A stretch of 30,910 nt of DNA from CALVUJ01 sp045128835 (lineage in GTDB: Bacteria > Bacillota_I > Bacilli_A > RFN20 > DUOF01), in assembly GCA_045128835.1 (NCBI GenBank), contig JBGVRX010000004.1, forward strand, positions 1 through 30,910. The letters are read 5' to 3'. Of the stretch, positions 25,218 through 30,910 are shown piece by piece (position 1 is the stretch's first letter; every line of letters begins with the position of its first letter). A model generated the notes under the pieces. The model saw nothing but the letters and a program-made list of their open reading frames with translations, did no database searches and was not told the origin of the DNA. Both the position numbers and the translations under genes were made by a program.

Positions 25218-25628
25218 ACATCCTTCTAAATTATCGGGATTATAAAAACAATGATTCTTATACTTACCTGCAAAATCTCCCCAGAATCTATTTTTGCAAG
25301 GATTTCCTTTTCCTGGATTTTGGAAATACAATGCTTTATATGCTGGTTCTGCTCTCCAAAACTTAATGTTTTTCTCTGCTAAACCTTTAATTTTACTATT
25401 AACCGGTCCACTGAAAAGCTTACTATTAACCCCCAAAAAATTCCCTGGTTGATAAACCATTTTTTGAATATTTGTAATAGCTTTAAATGGATTACATTTA
25501 TAAACCACCCTATTAATACCTACATTACCTACTAAAAGCATTCCAAAATTGCCTTCACCTAATGCTTCACTCTTTATTAAGCGAGCCAATGTCTCTACAT
25601 CCTTTTTATTATATCTAACTCTAGACAT
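25209..25628 (-). CDS. Spore cortex hydrolase-like protein (SleB/CwlJ family, Hydrolase_2)
   Basis: A 139-aa single-domain cell-wall hydrolase. The family core is present: LARLIKSEALGEGNFGMLLVGNVGINRV with the catalytic Glu in SEALGE, then the region leading to ALYFQNP and the C-terminal HCFY. It has no signal peptide and no peptidoglycan-binding domain, like CwlJ rather than SleB, and would cut spore cortex during germination. ATG 25628 is chosen because GAGGTG lies 6 bases upstream; GTG 25637 is part of that site. It complements the Ger receptor in this window. A purely vegetative role cannot be excluded. Confidence 0.87.
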   Translation of the reverse strand: MSRVRYNKKDVETLARLIKSEALGEGNFGMLLVGNVGINRVVYKCNPFKAITNIQKMVYQPGNFLGVNSKLFSGPVNSKIKGLAEKNIKFWRAEPAYKALYFQNPGKGNPCKNRFWGDFAGKYKNHCFYNPDNLEGCGL

Positions 25629-25692
25629 AAGTAACACCTCATATTAGTATATGAAACGTAATCAAATTAGTGAGTTTACATTTATAAATAAA

Positions 25693-25713
25693 CAACTATT
25701 TGTTAAAAATAGT
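25693..25713. other. Small hairpin in the 215-base gap before the accessory region
   Basis: AACTATTT (about 25694-25701) pairs with AAATAGTT around a short loop. On the minus strand it is followed by GTTTATTTA, a weak T-rich stretch. It could be a terminator for the HEPN-like gene about 130 bases before it. Nothing else is visible between 25629 and 25843. Confidence 0.3.
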
Positions 25714-25843
25714 TACAATCCTGCAAGTTTTTAATAATTTCTTCTATAACAATCTATCAATAAGTATAAATTTTAAGCATTTTTTACGAATCGTTCTACA
25801 TAATTGATATATAAGCAATAAAATATCATGAATTCTTCAGCAG

Positions 25844-26497
25844 TTAAGACAACAACTCATCAATGTCTTTAGATGTTGTTAGATAACTGTCTTTTCCAAT
25901 AACCGTTTCCCTTGTCTCAAAATCTGTCATTTTGAATATTAAAGAAATATCATTTGGAACATCCATGTCGTCATCTCTATCACCAATGAATTTGACAAGA
26001 TAGTTTTCTAATATATATAAACCAGAAAGAGCATTAAGTACATTTTTAAGATTTGCTTTGTGGTAATTATTCACTCTTTCGTGTTTAATTTTATTGTATG
26101 GAGTCCACCAATCCGGTGATTTATAATCGGGTTCTTGTTGCCAATTAGAAAATGGTTGAAGTTCTAAGTCTTTAAATCTAACTTTTTGATTTTTAATATT
26201 TGGCCAATTTTGCAAGACTAAAGGAGTGTAACCATTCTTCATATCGCAAGCAGACTGATTACATAATTCTAGACAAATACTTTTTAATATAACATCTACT
26301 TCAGAGCATATTGCTTGATATTGTTTAACAAATTCATTAGAAAATTTTTTACTATTACCGCATTTTCTATGTTTCTTTCCATCATACAAATAATCTTCTC
26401 CAAGCTCAAAACTTACATATCTTTCTAATTGAAGAAAATCTTTTTCCAATACCAAATAATATTCCCAATGATGTTTACAAAAGTCTTTTAGATTCAT
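25844..26497 (-). CDS. HEPN-like protein, unrecognised subfamily
   Basis: A 217-aa soluble protein, largely helical. Its best marker is WWTPYNKIKHERVNNYHKAN (about 132-151 of this frame) followed by LKNVLNALSGLYILENYLV: an aromatic turn, KH, R-x4-H and a long closing helix, as in several HEPN-type proteins. R-x4-H is the RNase motif of HEPN toxins and Abi proteins. HEPN membership is inferred; no nuclease activity is shown. ATG 26497 is chosen (AAGGAG 8 bases upstream) over GTG 26506. It starts 5 bases after the stop of a 53-aa ORF and belongs to the leftward accessory operon. Confidence 0.55.
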   Translation of the reverse strand: MNLKDFCKHHWEYYLVLEKDFLQLERYVSFELGEDYLYDGKKHRKCGNSKKFSNEFVKQYQAICSEVDVILKSICLELCNQSACDMKNGYTPLVLQNWPNIKNQKVRFKDLELQPFSNWQQEPDYKSPDWWTPYNKIKHERVNNYHKANLKNVLNALSGLYILENYLVKFIGDRDDDMDVPNDISLIFKMTDFETRETVIGKDSYLTTSKDIDELLS

Positions 26498-26502
26498 AAA
26501 AT

Positions 26503-26664
26503 TCACTCCTTATAAATTATACTTATTATGTATTCTATTTCTTTTCGTTCACTAGATGTGGGTTTACGGTAAAGATAAACTGTTGTTCTTAATGTTTCAT
26601 CATATACTTCAAGAATAACTATACCATATTTACGATAGTTTTCATTTTCTGTTGTGTAGTACAT
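26503..26664 (-). CDS. 53-aa small protein upstream of the HEPN-like gene
   Basis: Frame MYYTTENENYRKYGIVILEV ... ending IEYIISIIYKE, stop TGA. The sequence looks like two beta strands (GIVILEVYD, TTVYLYRK) and a C-terminal amphipathic helix (SERKEIEYIISIIYKE), a plausible small folded protein. GGTGG lies 8 bases before ATG 26664. It fills the space between the membrane-protein gene and the HEPN-like gene exactly, and its end carries that gene's AAGGAG site. Function unknown; an antitoxin-like partner is a guess from position. Confidence 0.5.
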   Translation of the reverse strand: MYYTTENENYRKYGIVILEVYDETLRTTVYLYRKPTSSERKEIEYIISIIYKE

Positions 26665-26695
26665 TACTTTATCCACCACTTTTTAAACTAATAAA

Positions 26696-27109
26696 CTACT
26701 TATAAAAGTTCTTTTTGGATTTATATAATTTATACAGTCCATATATAATTCCAATAATGGTAACTATAGAGAAGTAACTTGTTACATATAAGTAATCTAG
26801 TGACCCAGAAAATGCTATAACCAAAATAACGCTGAAAGTATACGAAAAAGCTAGAGCAATTATATTTAAAAAACTAAATTTAATTTTAAATAACAAACCC
26901 ATCAAATAGGATATTGTATATGAAACAAAAACATTTAAAATCCAAATGATGCCTAAAGCGACCAAGTGTAATGAACCAAAATTAATATTTAGTAACCCTA
27001 ATAATGTCCCAAAAACTATAGATAAAAAAGAAGCAACAAATGATACGATAATAATACTTACAAAATTTCTTTTCTTCAGTTTAGCTATATTATTATTTTT
27101 ACTACTCAT
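26696..27109 (-). CDS. Unrecognised four-TM membrane protein
   Basis: A 137-aa integral membrane protein: basic start (KLKKRN), then four hydrophobic helices at about 15-40, 47-72, 78-101 and 108-128, and a basic tail (KLYKSKKNFYK). No motif identifies a family. ATG overlaps the stop of the upstream gene (ATGA), so the two are translationally coupled. It may be the membrane partner of the small helical protein before it. Confidence 0.65.
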   Translation of the reverse strand: MSSKNNNIAKLKKRNFVSIIIVSFVASFLSIVFGTLLGLLNINFGSLHLVALGIIWILNVFVSYTISYLMGLLFKIKFSFLNIIALAFSYTFSVILVIAFSGSLDYLYVTSYFSIVTIIGIIYGLYKLYKSKKNFYK

Positions 27110-27327
27110 TTATTTTTACCACCAAAAAAGTTTTCGAAAGCTTCTTTTAATTTGTCAATAACACTTTTCTTTTGATCATAATGCTCTAATTTATCATTTA
27201 ACGCTATTGCATTATTATAAAATTTTTTTATTTCATTTATTTCGTTTTCCGAATATTTATCATAATTGTCCATGATATCTTCTATAACTTTGTGTAATGC
27301 TTCTATTAATCTTTTCTTTTCTCTCAT
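27106..27327 (-). CDS. Unrecognised small helical (coiled-coil) protein
   Basis: A 73-aa charged protein, almost entirely helical with heptad-like spacing (LIEALHKVIEDIMDNYDKY; IKKFYNNAIALNDKLEHYDQ; VIDKLKEAFENFF) and a GGKNK tail. No Cys, Trp or membrane segment. ATG 27327 has AGGAGGC 5 bases upstream. It sits between a two-TM protein and a four-TM protein in the same operon, a size and place expected of an adaptor or chaperone, but no function is recognised. Confidence 0.6.
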   Translation of the reverse strand: MREKKRLIEALHKVIEDIMDNYDKYSENEINEIKKFYNNAIALNDKLEHYDQKKSVIDKLKEAFENFFGGKNK

Positions 27328-27335
27328 ACTGCCTC

Positions 27336-28106
27336 CTATTTTTTCTTTTTCTTAATCAATAAAACAATTAATCCAACTATAAATGCCAAGATAATTACTA
27401 CCACTAAAGCAAGAATGATGAACACTTCAAAAGGTATATCAGATATATCTTTCTTTAATGAAAATAGCCACGCACATAATAGTCCAATACCTATTATTCC
27501 TAATCCAAATATTAATTCACCCATACCATCAAATAATTGCCATTTTAATTGTTTTCTCTTATTTGCTCTTTTAATCATTTTATTTGAGTCAATTTTATTT
27601 AGCCTACTTGCAAAAGACTCAATTCTTTCTTTTAAATCCAATTCTAAATTAGATGAATAACTTAGATCTGCTAGTAAATAAGACTTCAATCTTTCTTCTT
27701 CTTTTGAAATTAGAACCTTTGTTTTTCCAACTTCTTTTAATTGATAATAATTCTCTACAATTGTTTTTAAATTATTTTTTAATATTTCAAACACATTTTC
27801 TATTTCATATGAAATATGTGAAAATTCATATTTTATATGTCCTAATTTTAATTCATTAACTGCAGCAAAATAGTATTCGATGCTTTCCAATACAACTAAT
27901 CTAGGCATAACATAATCTAAAGAAAATAATCTCCCTAACTTAACATCAAAATAATTATCTCTTTTATCAAGATCAAAAGATAACCATAATCCATTAGGAA
28001 AAGAATATAAATACTCTGGAATTAAAACGCCATCTACCTTTTCTATTCTTTTTCCTTTTAATTCTTCAATAATAGGTTCTATCTTTTTAATATGTTTATC
28101 TAACAT
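27336..28106 (-). CDS. Unrecognised protein with a C-terminal two-TM hairpin
   Basis: A 256-aa protein. Residues 1-180 are soluble and helical, starting with a beta-rich piece (GVLIPEYLYSFPNGLWLSFDL). A basic stretch (KRANKRKQLKW) precedes two membrane helices at about 195-216 and 225-250, and the chain ends in lysines, so the soluble part is likely cytoplasmic. No known motif. AGGAGGC lies before ATG 28106, 10 bases after the previous gene's stop. It is not obviously related to its neighbours except in being membrane-anchored. Confidence 0.65.
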   Translation of the reverse strand: MLDKHIKKIEPIIEELKGKRIEKVDGVLIPEYLYSFPNGLWLSFDLDKRDNYFDVKLGRLFSLDYVMPRLVVLESIEYYFAAVNELKLGHIKYEFSHISYEIENVFEILKNNLKTIVENYYQLKEVGKTKVLISKEEERLKSYLLADLSYSSNLELDLKERIESFASRLNKIDSNKMIKRANKRKQLKWQLFDGMGELIFGLGIIGIGLLCAWLFSLKKDISDIPFEVFIILALVVVIILAFIVGLIVLLIKKKKK

Positions 28107-28116
28107 AAATGGCCTC

Positions 28117-29325
28117 CTATTTATAAAATTGTTTATAAAGAATAGTAGGTAATTCTACATTGATCTGTGATGAGTAATCATAATCAAATGCAATCATCAC
28201 TTCTTCTTTTAGTTCATCTAGACTCATATTTCCTTTTTCGAATATTTTCCTAGAAATAATATCAATTTCATAATCAAAAACATTTTTATTATTATCGCTA
28301 TATAAAGAATAAGGATTATATTCTATTATTATCTTCTTAACTAACGAATATATTTCTACAAATTTCGAAGAATGATATCCTAGTTTTTCATCAATATGTT
28401 CTTTAATTATATTGAATTCTTCTCTATTGTATAAACTAAAGGAAACCCTCTTATTCTCTATTTCAAAAACTAAATGTCCAAAACCTAAACCTTCTGCTAA
28501 TAATTCTATGTTTTTCTTAATATTATAAATTTTGCCTTTTTTATAATAGATGATTTTAAAAATATTATCATTTAAATAGATCTTAGCTGTATAACGTTTA
28601 TTCCTCTTATTATTTAAGAAATATACTTGACCACAACTACTAATTTCATATTCAAATTGCTTTTCATTCTCTTCAATCTTATTAATTTGTTTTAACTTTA
28701 TTTTTGCTTGTTTTGGAGCAAAATTAATAAATATTTCGAATATGAAACCAAATAATAATGCCCATATCAAACCACCAATCATCCATATTCCAAAATTTGT
28801 CCAAGAGTAGTCTTTATATGACATTGCAAAAAACATTAATAATCCCCATAATAAGCCACCAATTAAATATAACAAATATCTTAATTTAGGACTAAAACTA
28901 TATGTTTTTGCATCTATTTCTTTGTTAAATCTACTAATAGAAATTTTGATCTGATTAAGACTGCTTTGTTCAAAAATATATATTAAATGTTTATCATTCT
29001 TATATGTAATAGCAATGTTATCAGTTGGATGATTTGTATTATCACTAATTGGATTACCATATTGTGAGTTAAAATTATCTTTATACATGTCAACTAAATC
29101 ATTAAAACTGCAATTATATGTCCTATTATCCTTATTTAAAAATAATTGAATGGAATAGACGATATTATTGTAAATATGAAATTCACATTTATGCTCCATA
29201 TTAAGGAAAATGATATTGAAACCATAAACATTTTTCTTTACTTTATAACATTCTATTTTGTTATCTTCAGCATATTTAAATAAATTTTTTTTATTTTTGC
29301 CTAACAAATCTAATACTTTGTTCAT
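28117..29325 (-). CDS. Unrecognised two-TM protein, possible PH-like middle and DUF1871-like end
   Basis: A 402-aa three-part protein. Residues 1-140 are soluble and beta-rich with no recognised family. Two membrane helices (about 150-172 and 179-200) follow. Residues about 225-300 (YEISSCGQVYFLNN, YTAKIYLNDNIFKIIYY, VFEIENKRVSFSLYNREEF) look like a cytoplasmic PH/GRAM-type barrel. The last about 75 (KKIIIEYNPYSLY, FDYEIDIISRKI, LDELKEEVMIAFDYDY) resemble DUF1871, a domain seen among candidate immunity proteins. All of this is inference. AAGGAG lies upstream of ATG 29325; a TATAAT is 60 bases further. Confidence 0.6.
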   Translation of the reverse strand: MNKVLDLLGKNKKNLFKYAEDNKIECYKVKKNVYGFNIIFLNMEHKCEFHIYNNIVYSIQLFLNKDNRTYNCSFNDLVDMYKDNFNSQYGNPISDNTNHPTDNIAITYKNDKHLIYIFEQSSLNQIKISISRFNKEIDAKTYSFSPKLRYLLYLIGGLLWGLLMFFAMSYKDYSWTNFGIWMIGGLIWALLFGFIFEIFINFAPKQAKIKLKQINKIEENEKQFEYEISSCGQVYFLNNKRNKRYTAKIYLNDNIFKIIYYKKGKIYNIKKNIELLAEGLGFGHLVFEIENKRVSFSLYNREEFNIIKEHIDEKLGYHSSKFVEIYSLVKKIIIEYNPYSLYSDNNKNVFDYEIDIISRKIFEKGNMSLDELKEEVMIAFDYDYSSQINVELPTILYKQFYK

Positions 29326-29381
29326 ATTTCAACACTCCTTTCCATTAATTGTAAATTTTATTAATCTCATTTAGATACTTT

Positions 29382-29410
29382 ATTATACCATTTTTCTATT
29401 AAATAATCTA
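29382..29410 (-). promoter_or_regulatory. Candidate promoter of the accessory operon
   Basis: On the minus strand a perfect TATAAT (29382-29387) with a weak TAGATT 17 bases upstream. It lies between the terminator of the preceding gene and the 402-aa protein gene. From here genes down to 25844 are packed with gaps under 35 bases, consistent with one transcript. Confidence 0.45.
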
Positions 29411-29430
29411 TTAATATAGATTAAATGAAA

Positions 29431-29461
29431 AGGTAAGCCTACCCATAGAGTAAACTTACCT
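29431..29461 (-). terminator. Terminator after the 153-aa membrane protein gene
   Basis: AGGTAAG (29431-29437) pairs with CTTACCT (29455-29461) around a long loop, followed on the minus strand by TTTTCATTT. Confidence 0.5.
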
Positions 29462-29485
29462 AGTTTTGCTTGTGAAAGTAATTTG

Positions 29486-29947
29486 CTATTTTACAATAAT
29501 ATTTTTAAATTTATTTTTTAATTTTAGATAATCTTTATAGAATATTTTAAATTGAATTTTTTCACCAGAATTAAATTTAAAGGTTATTAATCCTGCCGCT
29601 TGTTGTTTATAGATTAGTGCTATCGGCAATGCATACCATTTACATACATAATATTCACAAGAACTTACTTGATCTGTTAGATACGTATGATTAAGAAATT
29701 CAATTTCACTATCTTTTAAAACAAATTCTTTTATGCTTTTTTGATTTACTAAAAAACAGATAACTAAAGTAAAAATCATCAAAGATAAGCAAACTATATA
29801 TGAAATTAGAATTCCTTTATATACAATCGGTTCTTGTTTAACTATTAATGAGATGATTAATAATAACGTTGTAAAAAACAACCCTATATTTGGCAATAAT
29901 ATAGCACCGACTATAGATTCAAATAATTTCAATTTAATTTTAACCAT
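29486..29947 (-). CDS. Unrecognised two-TM protein with C-terminal PH-like domain (candidate immunity protein)
   Basis: A 153-aa protein: two membrane helices (about 9-36 and 44-68), then a beta-rich cytoplasmic domain (VLKDSEIEFLNHTYLTDQVSSC, AGLITFKFNSGEKIQFKIFY) like the small bacterial PH or YcxB-type barrels common in immunity proteins. ATG 29947 has AAGGAG 7 bases upstream; TTG 29950 is less likely. It starts 16 bases after the stop of a broken larger gene, the usual place for an immunity gene behind a polymorphic toxin. Its function is not shown by sequence. Confidence 0.6.
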   Translation of the reverse strand: MVKIKLKLFESIVGAILLPNIGLFFTTLLLIISLIVKQEPIVYKGILISYIVCLSLMIFTLVICFLVNQKSIKEFVLKDSEIEFLNHTYLTDQVSSCEYYVCKWYALPIALIYKQQAAGLITFKFNSGEKIQFKIFYKDYLKLKNKFKNIIVK

Positions 29948-29962
29948 CAAGATTCTCCTTTA

Positions 29963-30172
29963 TTAGAATAAATTTTCAAACATATGGTTTGGTACGTAAT
30001 TTGCAATAAATCTACCTGCAGCTCTTCCTATAATTGATGAAAATGTATTTTTTGCACCAACTCCAACTTTCCATACTCCAGAGCCAACATACATTCCAGC
30101 AGTAAAGAACGACAATACTCCTTTACCAGTTTGACCAATTCCTTCTGAAATTCCTTTTAAAATATGGATCTG
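29963..30172 (-). pseudogene. C-terminal remnant of a larger protein (candidate secreted toxin)
   Basis: An open frame of 69 codons ending TAA (29963-29965), with in-frame TGA at 30173-30175 and no usable start or ribosome-binding site. It reads ILKGISEGIGQTGKGVLSFF, then Gly- and Ala-rich hydrophobic segments, ending IANYVPNHMFENLF. A coding-like frame with no beginning, tightly followed by a good ribosome-binding site and gene, suggests the 3' end of a truncated gene. The upstream body has been lost, probably by recombination near 30170. Toxin identity is only inferred from the downstream gene's type. Confidence 0.55.
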
Positions 30173-30204
30173 TCACTTAATATGACTGATTTTTAGCACT
30201 TTTT

Positions 30205-30232
30205 GTAGAGGAGAGTATTTTCTCTCCTCTAC
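30205..30232. repeat. Perfect 11-bp inverted repeat with 6-base loop
   Basis: GTAGAGGAGAG (30205-30215) and CTCTCCTCTAC (30222-30232) flank TATTTT. It lies 20 bases after the nitroreductase stop and could act as a terminator, but neither strand has a T-run after it (the minus strand continues AAAAAGTG). Alternatively it may be a scar of the rearrangement that truncated the neighbouring gene. Confidence 0.6.
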
Positions 30233-30252
30233 TCGACATATTGGAATTTGTA

Positions 30253-30909
30253 TTACTCCCATTCAAAGGATTCTTTACCTGCACCTAATTCAAAATGATA
30301 TTTAATCAGACCTTTATTTGCTCCTGTAAATATTCCATTATCTATTTCTATTTTTACTTTATTACCCTTGCCAACGATTCTATAATCTTGTTTATTAAGA
30401 GCTGTCGGAGCAAGTAATGATGCTAGGATTCCGTTTTTAAACCACTCAGGCATTGTTCCATCATAACTTGATACTTCTTCTAAAGTTTTGGATTTATGTG
30501 CTACACCATTATTTATTCCATATCCAATTGCTACTATTCCAATTACTTTTTTATTTGGAACATATTTTGATACTCCACGATTAAAAGTGCCACCAACATA
30601 CCAAGTGTTTAATCCTAGTGTTTGTGCATATAACATTATATCAGCACTTGAATATCCTAGTTTTTCTGCTAAATCATCAGTATCGTTTCCTGCTAAAATA
30701 ATATAATTTTTAACACCCTTTGCTAGTAATAATTTAATAATACTATTTACTGCTTTATCATTATCAAGCATCAATTTGATTGATAAATCATATTTTTTAT
30801 TATTTTCTTCTATTCTTTCATTTAATTTTGATACCAAATCCTCTGGTATTTTCTTATCAACATATTTTCTTACCATATGTCTTTCTTTCATAGCTTCTTT
30901 AATAGTCAT
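30253..30909 (-). CDS. Nitroreductase-family flavoprotein
   Basis: A 218-aa FMN-binding oxidoreductase-like protein. MTIKEAMKERHMVRKYVDKKIPEDLVSKL is the typical nitroreductase start with the R-(H)-x-VR-x-Y FMN-contact region. SSADIMLYAQTLGLNTWYVGGTF and VIGIVAIGYG are the central family helices, and ILASLLAPTALNKQDYRI matches the 'APSA.N.QPW' region of TM1586-type nitroreductases. Physiological substrate cannot be told. ATG 30909 lies one base from the window edge, so the frame is complete but its ribosome-binding site is not visible. Confidence 0.88.
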   Translation of the reverse strand: MTIKEAMKERHMVRKYVDKKIPEDLVSKLNERIEENNKKYDLSIKLMLDNDKAVNSIIKLLLAKGVKNYIILAGNDTDDLAEKLGYSSADIMLYAQTLGLNTWYVGGTFNRGVSKYVPNKKVIGIVAIGYGINNGVAHKSKTLEEVSSYDGTMPEWFKNGILASLLAPTALNKQDYRIVGKGNKVKIEIDNGIFTGANKGLIKYHFELGAGKESFEWE

Positions 30910-30910
30910 T

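Noticed and set aside
1..30910. CRISPR arrays, tRNA, rRNA or an integrase-bounded prophage
   Set aside because: No regularly spaced repeats, cloverleaf-like sequences, rRNA segments or integrase genes were recognised.

Overview
The window is strongly AT-rich, read with the standard bacterial code (Trp is TGG; TGA ends ftsL, the GerA gene and a 53-codon gene). It looks like a Firmicute of the Bacilli/Erysipelotrichia side: mraZ-rsmH-ftsL gene order, a PASTA-tailed class B penicillin-binding protein, spoIIIE followed by a ymfF/ymfH-like M16 pair, Mollicutes-style MraZ boxes, a zinc-ribbon L32, and germination genes. An uncultured, possibly gut-dwelling, spore-forming lineage is my inference; no species can be named.

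Layout. 1-55 is the start of a probable IS-type transposase (minus strand), behind a terminator. 236-7312 is a minus-strand division/cell-wall (dcw) segment, read mraZ, rsmH, ftsL, then a trypsin-like protease, then two related proteins (one with HEXXH, one without), then the PASTA PBP. The three inserted genes are fenced by hairpins, and the metallopeptidase-like pair has its own candidate promoter, so they look like an insertion between ftsL and the transpeptidase gene. 7422-11234 holds rpmF (L32, 55 aa) and an 1194-aa SF1 DNA2/Upf1-like helicase with a C-terminal Vsr/MTES_1575-like domain whose acidic residues look degraded. 11301-13443 holds a one-TM unknown protein, an XRE regulator with a palindromic operator over its own ribosome-binding site, an acyltransferase and a small OB-fold protein.

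13561-17076 is the main plus-strand block: a nutrient germinant receptor operon in the order B-A-C. It converges on acpS, the M16 pair and ftsK/spoIIIE (17073-22392). The ftsK gene is broken by an apparent 1-nt deletion inside its third membrane segment. A SAM-dependent methyltransferase-like protein, a compact GH2 glycosidase and a CwlJ/SleB-like cortex hydrolase follow (22498-25628). SpoVD-like PBP, SpoIIIE, germinant receptor and cortex hydrolase together point to a sporulating organism.

25640-30909 is an accessory region of mostly unrecognised genes: a HEPN-like protein preceded by a 53-aa ORF, a tight operon of small membrane and helical proteins, a two-TM protein with a possible DUF1871-like end, a two-TM protein directly after the broken C-terminal tail of a larger protein (candidate toxin remnant plus immunity protein), and a nitroreductase-family protein. 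This region and the protease insertion are the best places to look for undescribed biology. No CRISPR array, tRNA or rRNA was seen, and no stretch over 300 bases lacks a gene.
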